A stretch of DNA of 64,000 nucleotides from Pararge aegeria (Eukaryota > Arthropoda > Insecta > Lepidoptera > Nymphalidae): assembly GCF_905163445.1 (NCBI RefSeq), contig NC_053202.1, forward strand, positions 6,076,001 through 6,140,000, read 5' to 3'. The translations under genes were made by a program, and so were the position numbers. This document shows positions 21,511 to 30,715 of this stretch, piece after piece. The notes under the pieces were generated by a model. That model had not been told where the DNA came from, did no database searches, and was given only the letters and a program-made list of their open reading frames with translations. Within the stretch, counting starts at the first letter, position 1. Each line of letters opens with the position of its first letter.

Positions 21511-21904
21511 TGAAAATTAATACGGACACACGTCTGAAACGTCATGAACTTTGCACGATTTAGTGCTCGTAGCATTTAAATATTTTTAGTTTGTAACGTT
21601 CTGAAATCAAATCAGGTCATGTCACGCTCTTTACCAGTTTTTTTAAACAACATTTCCCAAATATGCGTGTTAAAGAACAAATTACATCCGCGTTTTGTCT
21701 AATAATAGATTGGAAATTACTGAGACTAATTAAGTGGAAACTGGTTGGTTTTCTGTCAAAGAGTCATTAGGGCTGTTTGTATCTTTTGGAGCGATATCAA
21801 AGAAGGATTCTTTGAAGTCGGTCGGTGTTGAATTCCGAGTTAAGGTGATTCTTATCTTTTTTACATTCTGCGTTGTATTTAAACATTATGCCTGGTTGGA
21901 ATAG
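21511..21904. other. No recognisable feature
   Basis: Unique AT-rich spacer. Confidence 0.4.
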
Positions 21905-22262
21905 TGTCTGCCTTTTGGTTAATTGGTAAGCATGTACTACTACAGAATCCAGTCCCAGGTCAGGCAAATATCCATCCATCGGAACGCATGCAAGGAATAT
22001 GTCCTGCAATGTCCCGCATTGTGTTCATCAACCTTAGGGGTAGGTGTTGGCCTACTGTGCCTGTAATTACACCAGCCACCTCGCCCTTCAGACCAGAACA
22101 ATTGATTGCTGCTTGCGGCAGAAATTAAAATGGCTCCACTGTTCAAACAAGTGATACTTAATTGGTTAGAAAAAACATAACTTCGAGAATAAAGCCACGT
22201 GCCGGGGACCGAACTCAGTCCCCCGAAGTCTTAACCAGTATGGCCAGTATGGCTAGCATGCG
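21905..22262 (+). repeat. Repeat-8 copy and reversed SINE-2 head
   Basis: 21905-22135 is a well-formed Repeat-8: TTGTGTTCATCAACCTTAGG, CTGTGCCTGTAATTACACC and CTGCTTGCGGCAGAAATTAA. It begins with a tRNA-like GGTTAATTGGTAAGC stretch. 22180-22262 is a reversed SINE-2 head (GGGGACCGAACTCAGTCCCC) with a short GTATGGCCA tandem. Overlapping 60-75-codon frames on both strands are shadows of these repeats. Confidence 0.6.
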
Positions 22263-22299
22263 CACCATAAAATAGTTATCTTTACCCGTTACTCATATT

Positions 22300-22746
22300 T
22301 ATTCTATTGACGAAATAAGTCTCGGCTTCACAACCTGGGAGCTTCGGCGCTCTGGGGTGCCATAGGAAGTGCAGAGGTGCGACTCACGCGCACCGTGAAG
22401 CGCTCCTGCACTTGAAAAAATCAAGAAAAATAAATTTATTGATAGTCTTTGTGTCACACCTTACTATGCTCGCTTTACACCTTACACTTTGAAAAAAAAG
22501 GTGTGCCGATCATCAAGCTAAGCCATAGCATTGTTGGGGTACTTATGTTTTTCTTAATTCTTTGTTAAAATTTATTATCCGTTATTGTTTTATTAGTATC
22601 ATAGTGAGGATGTTTAAGTTTTAGCGCCTATCTACCTAACTAACTAGTACAAATCTATTATCACGAGCTAGGTTAGGGCGCCGGTGCCGTGACAAATTTC
22701 TTAACGTATAAGTTTACCGCTGGCTTAAAAAGGTTGGGAACCCCTG
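22300..22746 (-). mobile_element. hAT-like element end (right-facing copy)
   Basis: Ends AAAAAGGTTGGGAACCCCTG at 22727-22746, the inverted match of the terminus at 18146. The interior (TAGCGCCTATCTACC, CATAGTGAGGATG) also matches inward sequence of that copy. The more distal GC-rich part (22330-22420) may belong to the element but has no frame. No transposase motif found. Confidence 0.6.
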
Positions 22747-22874
22747 ACATAGGCTAAAAATCACAGCGCACAGCAGTTTCCCTGAGTACTTAGTTTACAC
22801 ATTTCCTTTCGATGATGCAGAAAAAAACATGTGCTAAAACGATTATCAGTAATGTTACCGTTCTTATCAATGCA

Positions 22875-23276
22875 TTATGCATTTCCTTCCAAAAACCAAG
22901 CATTACAGGCTTCAAGGGTATAATTTGCATCGTTAATTCCCACATTAAGTAACATTTTCGTGTGGCGTTTACAACAAATTAACACAAAAACGCAGTGAAA
23001 TTTGGACTTTATCCAATGTGAATTACAGTGCATTCTTATAATTCGTGATGAAAAAAACAAATTATGTTCATCCAGAGTTGCGTTAAGCGTCATTTTCGTG
23101 TGACAATTTGTTCTAATTAGCTCGAACTTACAACGCAATTTAAACTGTAAATGCATATAATTAAGGTAGGTTTTCAGTTTTGGTGCGCTGCTAAACCAGC
23201 TAGAGTTATAATCTCTAGAATGACGGTGAAGTATTTCGATAAGGAATTGCAGCTGAAGTTTCTTGTTCAGCGACAT
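22875..23276 (-). repeat. 138-bp in-frame tandem duplication in a 133-codon frame
   Basis: CATTTTCGTGTG occurs at 22953 and at 23091, exactly 138 bases apart, in a wider match covering most of 22920-23170. Because 138 is 46 codons, the single minus-strand open frame contains the duplicated peptide twice: HTKMTLNATLDEHN and, later, HTKMLLNVGINDAN, each preceded by a similar KF...F(V/E)LI segment. No domain is recognised, there is no promoter or splice context, and the composition is AT-rich. Most likely a non-coding duplication whose frame stays open by chance, though a decayed coding repeat cannot be excluded. Confidence 0.5.
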
Positions 23277-23519
23277 AGTTAGCGATATGCGTGGAAAAGT
23301 TATGACTACCGTTAGTTAAGTGTTTCCTTTGAATACGTGGAATATCCTTCGAACTAGCATGTTTCAGGTATTTAGCTAGGGCTGATTCATCATAACAGGT
23401 TTTACTTCTTCATATTTTTTAAGCTACGTTGTACGTAGCCTTATGTCTTATCTTGTACCAAGACTAATAAAAAACCTGCCTTTACCATTTAAGGAGTCGA
23501 TCACCGTAAAAAATATAAA
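23277..23519. other. No recognisable feature
   Basis: Short AT-rich spacer. Confidence 0.4.
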
Positions 23520-23982
23520 GAACATTATAGCTGTTGCCCGCGATTTCGTCTGCGTCTGATTTTGTTTTTGATGTGGCATTAAATTTAGTTATAGTTCTAA
23601 AAAAAAAAAGTATTCGGTATCGCTAAGCCTTAAATGTGGGGTTTTATGTTGTCCGCTGAGGAGTTCTATCCTCTATCTACAACCACAGATTGGCTAAAAC
23701 TAAACAATAGTATAACCTCTATAGTACAAAAATAATTATTTAAATCGGTTATAATTTGTCGGAGTTATATTGTAAAATCGTCAAACACTTTAATTCCTTC
23801 TCCCAAAGGAACCGAGCTTAATATCAGGATAAAAAATATCCTATATTACTTCTAACACTGTCTAAAAATATCCTATATTACTTCTAATATGTGTACAAAG
23901 TTTCATGAGGATCGGTTAAGTAGTTTTTGTGTGAAAGCTTAAGAAACAAACTTACATTCACATTTATAATATTAGTAGGCAT
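23520..23982 (-). mobile_element. Repeat-4 copy, near full length (Helitron-like?)
   Basis: Read on the minus strand it starts CCTACTAATATTATAAATG, contains AAACTACTTAACCGATCC and GATAT(T)TTTTATCC blocks, and ends ACGAAATCGCGGGCAACAGC. This organisation is typical of a very common lepidopteran non-coding repeat. I suspect Helitron relatives, but the termini do not prove it. Inside, a 30-base segment around AAAATATCCTATATTACTTC is duplicated in tandem (about 23833-23885). Non-coding. Confidence 0.55.
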
Positions 23983-24097
23983 GTTTTCAAAAAGTATTTT
24001 TTGAAATTGGAAGAATATTGATATTTTATTCTGGGAATAATCTGTATATGTCTATGCGCCGCTTGTCAGCTGGCGCGGCGGGACTGCATTATATGGT

Positions 24098-24294
24098 GCG
24101 TCCACTGGGTTTCTTACCAGGGTATACAGCAGGAAAATTGCATAAAATTCAAAATTCAAAATTCATTTATTTCAAGTAGGCCTAATTAATAAGCACTTAT
24201 GAAATGGGCATATCCTCCTCCTATACTAGCTATATATAGATTTTAGGGTAGGCAGTGCTTTTGTGCATGTATGAAGGGCACGCCACTGGGTGCA
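24098..24294 (-). repeat. Repeat-10 copy interrupted by a Repeat-5-like insertion
   Basis: Ends TCCACTGGGTTTCTTACC on the left and GGGCACGCCACTG (to 24288) on the right, with TTTTAGGGTAGGCAGTGC inside; the right end is matched on the other strand at 3703-3760. At about 24148-24205 an AAATTCAAAATTCAAAATTC head and TTCAAGTAGGCCTAA, related to the repeat at 35015, interrupts the GAAAATTGCATAA block, so this is a nested insertion. Confidence 0.55.
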
Positions 24295-25128
24295 ATATCT
24301 CGTCGTGCTGGTGGTGTTTTTATTCACCTACCCGCTTAAATTTTATAATTTTGTTTAACATTGGAGGATTGTGCAATGTCCATCAAGGACAACCAGTCAC
24401 TTATGTGTTAGGTATACCTATTGATTGTGAGAAATAAATTAAGCTAAAATAAATAAAATGTAGTAGATATTTATTTATTATTTAGAACGGCCAGCAGTCA
24501 ATTACACTAATGTTAGCAAATCTGCCTTTGTATGTACATTTGGTAAAAGATAAAAAGGTATCTTCGTTCCGACTGGTCAAAGTTATGCATAATCTGTGGT
24601 CGGTATAAGTTGGAGTAGGAATACAAAATGACAGGAACCCAGATCAAAAAGGAAGGTCTTATAAAATGGCGGGAAAATTAGAGGTATTTAAAGAAGAGTA
24701 CAGTACTTTTTCAAGTTCATAGATTGATGTTTGAGTTTATAATGTTGTAATTAGAGTTGCAGCTATATTGTAATTAGAGATACTATAACGATTAAACGTT
24801 GTAAGATTTAAATATGGTATTTCTTTTACTAATTAAAAAAACGACAAAAAAAGCAAAGGTGCTTAACAATTAATCAATATTAAAAAGGAAACAAAAAAAA
24901 AAAAAAAGAATTAGATTGGTTATAAAGAAAAAAATAACAGAATAAAAATGATTGATCTACATTTACATTGCCTTCACACTGTATGTTATTATATGGAGTA
25001 GGTTAACAAGTGGCCCCGCTGCCATCTTCGACTGCATCGTCACTTGCCACCGTAAGATTGCAGTACGTATATGGCTTACTATATAGAAAAAACCTTCCAG
25101 TCTTTTTAGGATAAATAAGTAATAATAC
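24295..25128. other. No recognisable gene
   Basis: AT-rich, with an A run at about 24892-24907. No domain-bearing frame and no named repeat. Confidence 0.4.
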
Positions 25129-25510
25129 TATGGGCCTCATAAGAAGGCTCAGAGTCACTCAGCGGGCGATGGAGAGAGCTATGCTCGGAGTATCTCTTAG
25201 TTCTCGAATCAGAAATGTGGAGATTCCAAGAAGAACCAGATTTACCGACATAGCTCAACGAGTCGCGAAGCTGAAGTGGCAATGGGTCAGGCACAGTTCT
25301 GAGAAAGGATGCACGTTGGGGTCCCAAGGTACTCCAAATGGCAGCCCCGAACTGGTAAGCGCAGCGTTGGTCGACCCCCAACCGCTAAGCTAAGCGCGTC
25401 GCAGGTAGCCGCTGGATTCAAGCGGCAAAGAACCGTGGATTTTGGAACTCCTACAAAAGACCTTTGTCCAGCAGTGGACGTCTATCGGTTGATATGATGA
25501 TGATGATAAT
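25129..25510 (+). pseudogene. RTE-clade LINE, ORF2 C-terminus and 3' end
   Basis: The first frame (25130-25308) reads RLRVTQRAMERAMLGVSL, SRIRN and AKLKWQWVRH, the C-terminal region downstream of the reverse transcriptase in RTE-clade endonuclease/RT proteins. A frameshift near 25305-25315 moves the rest into a second frame, which continues WQPRTGKRSVGRPPT and TPTKDLCPAVD up to a TGA at 25495-25497. A further small deletion removes the usual RW-DD part after GRPPT. The element is 5'-truncated at about 25129 and ends in GTTGATATGATGATGATG. That short microsatellite-like tail is typical of RTE elements and is also the tail of SINE-2. Inactive. Confidence 0.85.
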
Positions 25511-25527
25511 GAGGTAATAATATAATT

Positions 25528-25640
25528 GAGTCCACCAATCCGCACTGGGCCAGCATGGTGGACTAAGGCCTAAACCCTTCTCATTGTTGGAGGAGACCCG
25601 TGCCCTGTAGTGGGCCGGTAAAGTGTTGATATGATAAAGA
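25528..25640 (+). repeat. 5'-truncated SINE-2 beside the RTE
   Basis: Starts GAGTCCACCAATCCGCACTG and runs through TGGGCCAGCATGGTGGACTA, GGAGACCCGTGCCCTGTAG and GGGCCGGTAAAGTGTTGATA. It sits less than 30 bases after the RTE tail and in the same orientation, so two elements with the same tail are adjacent. Confidence 0.8.
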
Positions 25641-26016
25641 GGGTAAAGGTGATTGTATAAGTCTAAACGCTTTGAACTAATTATATACAGACAGTCTTAC
25701 AGCTTAAGACTTATATATTTTCAATACAACTTAAATAGGTACCTACCATTATCATCTTAAAGTAAATTTGAATAGGAATTGCATCAGACAATCTCGAATT
25801 AGATTTTCGTTTGAGGATCAAGGAATGCTCAAGTTGATCACGAATCCCTTGAAGAAAAATCTTTTACTAGATTGAAGACGGATAGTCCAATAAAAGTGAT
25901 TGATTTAAGCCATTATTTCAATTCAATTGAGATTTATTGGAGATAGCTTTGGGTATTAATTGCTCTTACTTCATAGCTAAGTAATAATTGACTGTGAGAT
26001 GGTGGTAACAAAAAAA
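25641..26016. other. No recognisable feature
   Basis: AT-rich spacer. Confidence 0.4.
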
Positions 26017-26660
26017 AAGAGTGCGTGTACTTATAATAATATATATAATAAATATACTACGACAATACACACATCGCCACCTAGCCCCAAAGTAAGCGTA
26101 GCTTGTGTTATGGGTACTAAGATGACTGATGAATATTTTAATGAATTATATATACATAAATACTTAGAAAATACATATAAACACCCAGACACTGAAAAAC
26201 ACTTAATGCTCATCACACAAACATTTTCCAGTTGTGGGAATCGAACCCACGGCCTTGGACTCAGAAAGCAGGGTCGCTGCCCACTGCGCCAGTCGGCCGT
26301 CAAACTTATGTACACGCGTTAGAAGTTATACTTCTTTGGCATATGGAAAAAAATAACTAAAACGAAGTAGTGATTAGCGATAATTATTAAAATGAATCAA
26401 AAAGATTTTACTTAAATAAAAAAGGTTTTATTGACGTAATAATATTTATTTATTCACACTGTTTGTACTGTTACGAAACACGTGTTCTAAATATAAAAAT
26501 ACTAGAATATACAACTTGAACATAGTTTTCGATTTTCATGCCACCTGGAACTAACTCTACTATGTAGAATTTAGGTGTCGGTGTGCGCGCGCATCATAAA
26601 AATTCACTCTCATCCTTTTTCTCCATCGCGCCAAAAGAAGTATAACTTCAAAAATCAGGC
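26017..26660. mobile_element. Repeat-9 MITE containing a SINE-1
   Basis: Second copy of the element at 20126-20420. The outer left part GTGCGTGTACTTA is followed by a reversed SINE-1 (26040-26302), then ACTTATGTACACGCGTTAG and the inverted-repeat end AGAAGTTATACTTCTTTGGC; the right end is CGCCAAAAGAAGTATAACTTC at about 26629-26650. Compared with the empty site, ACTTA(T) is duplicated around the SINE, which fixes the insertion point. Interior shared block: GTGTGCGCGCGCATCAT. Non-coding. Confidence 0.75.
26040..26302 (-). repeat. SINE-1 copy inside Repeat-9
   Basis: Full-length reversed copy: tail AATATACTACGACAATACAC on the left, box B complement GGGAATCGAACCCACGG, and head complement CCACTGCGCCAGTCGGCCGTC on the right. 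Sequence is close to the family consensus, so this is one of the younger copies. The 107- and 94-codon frames here are shadows of the SINE. Confidence 0.9.
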
Positions 26661-26871
26661 TTAGTTTGTTGTGGGTTCGACGATTTAAGTAACATTGCCC
26701 GACCGCATGCAAGCTATCTCTTTGTGAAATTTCATTATATTGCAATGCCGATATATCTGAACATATAGGTGACACACAGACATACACATTCTCGCATATT
26801 TTGAGTATATAGTAATAATTGAAGCCCACTTGATGATAAGCAACATTTCGCAAATAAATAAATAAAAATAA

Positions 26872-27123
26872 ATAAATATACTACGACAATACACGCATCG
26901 CCATCTAGCCCCAAAGTAAGCGCAGCTTGTGTTATGGGTGCTAAGATGACTGATGAATATTTTGACAAATAATATATTAAAATACTTATAATATAAATAT
27001 AAACACCCAGACACTGAAAATCATTTATGTTCATCACACAAATATTTTCCAGTCGTGGGAATCGAACCCACGGCCTTTGACTTAGAAAGAAGGGTCGCTG
27101 CCTATAGCGCCAATCGGCCGTTA
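26872..27123 (-). repeat. SINE-1 copy
   Basis: Reversed copy with tail ATACTACGACAATACACGC, body complement CATCTAGCCCCAAAGTAAG and head complement CCAATCGGCCGTTA. Box B complement is GGGAATCGAACCCACGG. Preceded by an impure (AAAT)n run. Several overlapping minus-strand frames (up to 132 codons) are products of the SINE. Confidence 0.9.
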
Positions 27124-27310
27124 AAGTATTCAAGGAACACGTGCTGAAACATGCCGCCCTGTGTCGATCAACCTGAGATGTAGGTGTTAAACCTCATGCG
27201 CCTGTAATTACACCGGTAACTACGCCCTTCCGACCTGAACAGAGATTGCAACAATGTTGTTTGGCTGCAGAAATAAACATGGTGGTAGAACTTCCCCGGG
27301 CAATCTCTGT
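27124..27310 (+). repeat. Repeat-8 copy
   Basis: Contains CGCCCTGTGTCGATCAACC, TGCGCCTGTAATTACACCGG and TGTTTGGCTGCAGAAATAA, then GGTAGAACTTCCCCGGGC. Directly abuts the SINE-1 head at 27123. Confidence 0.65.
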
Positions 27311-27413
27311 CACAAAACGATGATGACACTAAAGACGATTTTTCTTTATTTTCTTTCTTTAAACGGAAACTCTACTACTACGTACTACTAAAGCATTTAT
27401 AATATTAGATAGG

Positions 27414-28035
27414 CAGTGGCGTGCATAGAGGGCACAGGGTATGCAGATGATATAAATTGAAAAAAATTGGTTGTCTGTAAAGTCGGATTACTGACGATAG
27501 TTGAACGTGACAACGTCGTAAGAAAATACTAATGGAATGGTTGTATTTTTCAAAGGAAAATTTTAATTTTATTTGTTTGACAGATATTATCGTTGCTATA
27601 AACAATTGACACCACATTCACTTTTCACTGCACTTCATCTTGCCGAAAACATGTAATTGTATTATTGTACAGAAGCTGTCCACGCGGACGCATCGTTCAC
27701 TCAAGTAGGACAGAGACAGATGTCGAACACGGAGGCCGACTGTGCCTCTTTGTCGCTCGTTCCGCGCTCTTGCTTGCACTTCAAGCCTTGAATGGAACGC
27801 CTCAGAGCGAGGTAACGCCGCATACGTCATGTTTTTTCGTGTGTGCAGCCGGCTCCATCGAATTATAAGACGTTGTCACGTCAAAAAACCTCCATTACGA
27901 GTTATAAAAAACTTAAGAATATGCATTGTAAAAGTTATAAAAAGCGTACCTTTAAGTATTTATAGCTCTTACTCGAGATTTTTTTCATTTTATATCATCT
28001 GCATACCCTGTGCATACCCTCTCTGCACGCCACTG
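27414..28035. mobile_element. Long MITE-1 carrying an inner element
   Basis: Starts CAGTGGCGTGCATAGAGG and ends CTCTCTGCACGCCACTG, the palindromic ends of MITE-1. Flanks TAGATAGG and TAGGATAGG are an imperfect 8-bp target duplication. The normal hairpin arm is interrupted by a segment (about 27463-27890) with its own inverted ends, ACGTGACAACGTCGTAAG and its near complement ATAAGACGTTGTCACGT. So a second element sits inside the MITE. The inner part has small frames on both strands (up to 98 codons) without a recognised domain. Confidence 0.75.
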
Positions 28036-28083
28036 TAGGATAGGTATATTGTGAATATTATGAACATTATGAATCAAGCCTAA

Positions 28084-28445
28084 TTTGCTAAAGGTCGCGA
28101 AAAGCAGGATCTCTATGGTGTAATTTATAGTTTCTTCAATCTTTATACTCCACACCAAATAAATCGGGAAACCGGAGCATTTTCAGGAGATGTTGACTTA
28201 ACAATTATTCACTGTAGAACAATTATGCATTGTAGCCTCTCCTGAGGATGCTCCGGTTTCGGAGCGAAACTTGCGTAGGGAGTACATTGCCGAAGATCTG
28301 TTCGGTGTGGAGTATAATGATTAAAGAAATTATAAATTACACCATACAGATTCTACTGCCTTTCGCGGAGTATAGGAAAAATGAAGCTTAATTTTCATAA
28401 TAAAATTCCCTAAAGTAACGCCTGATTCTACGCAATAGATAGGTA
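28084..28445. mobile_element. MITE-3, long-inverted-repeat element
   Basis: Inverted arms about 70 bases long: TATGGTGTAATTTATAGTTTC with CTTTATACTCCACACC on the left, complemented by GGTGTGGAGTATAATG and AAATTATAAATTACACCATA on the right, with CGCGAAAAGCAG / CTTTCGCGGAGTATAG at the outer edges. A central GAGATGTTGACTTAACAATT segment is flanked by GGAAACCGGAGCATTTTCAG / GATGCTCCGGTTTC, a second inverted pair. Other copies lie at 51390-51600 and 61258-61470. Non-coding; superfamily undetermined (I see no clear duplication). Confidence 0.7.
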
Positions 28446-28784
28446 TCAATGACATTACAAGTTTAAGACCTACTCGTTTAAGGTACATTTTAAGATTAAG
28501 GTATTTATGTACCTAGCATTTCTGACTTCGCTTTTCTTCTGACATATTTCAATACTCGTAAAAAGTCTTAGTGTCTGAACTGGAATTCGAAACGGATTTG
28601 CATCCGCCAAACTCTATTATTGGATTCTTTCTTAGGATCAATGGATTCTGGCACTCATCATATTACACAGGCAGACGGACGCGAATTTGTATTCAACATT
28701 CTTATTTCTAATAGAAAATCCGGGATTTTAAATTTCCACGAAGCACTTTTTTAATCTACTAATAAAACTAACGAGTCGAAATCT
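28446..28784. other. No recognisable feature
   Basis: AT-rich spacer. Confidence 0.4.
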
Positions 28785-28866
28785 AAATAAAAAAATAATA
28801 AATATATATGTATAGTGTAAACACATATATTAAGCGTAGCTTGTATTATGGGTGCTAAGATGACTG

Positions 28867-30273
28867 TAGTGTTGCCCAAATTCAGTCTTGGTCTTGCAGT
28901 CTTGGTCTTGTTCTTGCGTTTTTGCAAGACCAAGACCAAGAACAAGACCGCGTATTTTTAGCAAGACCAAGACCAAGACTGACCGTGCAAGACTTGAGCA
29001 AGAACAAGACATAGCCTGCAAGACTCTTGCGTCTTGCAGCTAGGACTTAGCGCTATTTCACGGAGTAGTTAGGTGTAACAGTTCGGTGTATAGGTAGGTA
29101 GGTACGCTTAGGAATTCTATGAGACGCAAAAAACTATATCAAAGAATATGAAAAACTGGACCTATGCGCATTACGACTAATACCATAAACATAGCGAATA
29201 AAAAAATATCTTTTAAAATCAAACTGAGTGCATGCATAGTTATGTTTTAACCATCGGCACTTTGATAATGCGGCATCAAAGGTTTTGTACTTACTTCTCA
29301 AAGAAATTTGCCGCTTTTCGGAAGTACATGGTTATGATACACGCGCCGGCGGCTTCTTTTGAAATCTAAAACAATCGTTGCCGCCGCGCCGAAATCATAA
29401 CATTTGACACTATTCATGCAAAATAATTTCGAATTTTAAGAGTACCTACAGGTGTTCCAAAGAATAAATAAGTTTCAGATTGGTGATTTTAGATTGGTGG
29501 AGGACGCATGAGACAGAGTATCCGATTTTATCGAAAATGGCCCGTGATTTTCTCTCAATACCTGCAACTTCAGTACCTGCTGAGAGGTTATTTTCTAAAG
29601 CATCATTAGTAATTAGAAAACATAGAAATAGGTTAAGTGATGAGTCAGCCAGATGGTTACTTTGTATTAATTCTTGGTCAAAAGAATTGATATAAAGTAT
29701 CATAACCTAATGATAAAGCTGTTGATTTGTGTTGTATTTTATTTTTTATTCAAATAAATGATAAATCGTAAAACTCTTTTATTAAATTTCTTATAAGTTG
29801 AGGGTTCAATCTCTTTCTAGACAGATAAGTATTGTTCTTTAAAATACAGTCAAGTTATTGTAATTAATTTGTTTTTTTACATGTTTTAGCAAATGTAAGC
29901 TTATAAATCATAAATGTTTATTAAGAAACAGTTACTTCCATGGAAAACGACATATAGGTCAGTTGATTTTTCGAATTTCTTATCAAATCTTCAGTTATTT
30001 ATTAATCTGCTTGATCTTTACTATGGCTATGTTAATTCAAGCTCACAATGTTCCAATTCTAATACGTTTTTCTAAGATTTAAAGTAAACTTTAATAAATA
30101 GTAATAGACTAATAGGTAATTGCAAGACTTGCAAGACTCTTGCTGCAAGACCAAGACCAAGACCAAGACTGGGAGCGCAAGACCAAGACCAAGACCAAGA
30201 CCAGGTGTATTGGCGCAAGACCAAGACCAAGACTGGCTAAGTCTCGTCTTGTTCTTGCATTTGGGCAACACTA
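28867..30273 (+). mobile_element. hAT transposon, internally deleted, with AAGACC arrays
   Basis: Termini TAGTGTTGCCCAAA and TTTGGGCAACACTA are perfect 14-bp inverted repeats, flanked by a perfect 8-bp duplication GATGACTG (28859-28866 and 30274-30281). Both ends carry dense arrays of CAAGACCAAGACC-type hexamers (28890-29040 and 30120-30260), some inverted relative to each other; in hAT elements such subterminal repeats are transposase-binding sites. The middle keeps only the C-terminal dimerisation region of a hAT transposase (29480-29697), so the element is non-autonomous. Total 1,407 bp; autonomous members should be longer. Confidence 0.9.
29480..29697 (+). pseudogene. hAT transposase C-terminal dimerisation region
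   Basis: A 71-codon open frame that matches the hAT C-terminal dimerisation domain: a WW near the start, YP.LS.MARDFLSIPATS, then VPAERLFSKASLVIRKHRN and RLSDESARWLLCIN. These are the conserved hydrophobic and PAERLFS motifs of that domain. The N-terminal BED zinc finger and the RNase H-like catalytic core (with its D, D and E residues) are missing. The ATG assigned is not a natural start. The domain itself is remarkably free of stops for a broken copy. Located centrally between the element's inverted repeats and on the same strand as its plus orientation. Confidence 0.9.
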
Positions 30274-30465
30274 GATGACTGTTGAATATTGTTATGGTTA
30301 ACTAAATTATGTGTTTAGGTAGATACCTATACATAAATATGTTCATCACACATACATTTTCCAGTTGTGGGAATCGAACCCACGGCCTTGGACTCAGAAA
30401 GCAGGGCCGGTGCCCACTGCGCCATTCAGCCGTCAAAAAAATTTGTATATTTTTTTGTTTTTTTT

Positions 30466-30715
30466 TTTCACAATAAGTTAGCCTTTTGACTGCAATCTCA
30501 CCTTATGATGCAGTCTACGACGGTAGCGGGCTAACTTTTTGTGGAGTGTGGCAGTTATTTTAAACCAATACCCCTAACCGGTAACGTTAAATCGCTTAGA
30601 TCCAGAAAATCCAGAAAAAATCCAAATTTCGGAGATCCAACCCGGGACCTTTTTCAAATTATTTGACCACAGCGCTCACTGCTGCACCACGGAGGTCGTC
30701 AAAGACCAATCATTA
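30466..30715 (+). repeat. SINE-3 copy
   Basis: After a T run: TTTTGACTGCAATCTCACC, TGATGCAGTCTACGACGG and, at the other end, AGATCCAACCCGGGACC and GCTGCACCACGGAGGTCGTC (a reversed tRNA-like head). It directly follows the SINE-1 head at 30434. Confidence 0.75.

Larger units (their letters stand above)
28785..30434 (-). repeat. SINE-1 copy split by a hAT element
   Basis: The tail part (28785-28866: GCGTAGCTTGTATTATGGG, then GCTAAGATGACTG) and head part (30274-30434: GGGAATCGAACCCACGG, then CCACTGCGCCATTCAGCCGTC) are one reversed SINE-1 interrupted by the 1,407-bp element at 28867-30273. The split falls in the GATGACTG block of the SINE, which is present on both sides. Confidence 0.9.

Noticed and set aside
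18146..22746. One 4.6-kb hAT transposon with both ends
   Set aside because: No matching 8-bp duplication and no transposase between the ends; only SINEs, MITEs and fragments.
26735..27133. 132-codon minus-strand gene
   Set aside because: Almost entirely a SINE-1 copy; the start corresponds to the tRNA-like head.
28830..29021. Leu/Val-rich frames near 28.9 kb and 30.1 kb as proteins
   Set aside because: Translations of the AAGACC hexamer arrays of the hAT element.
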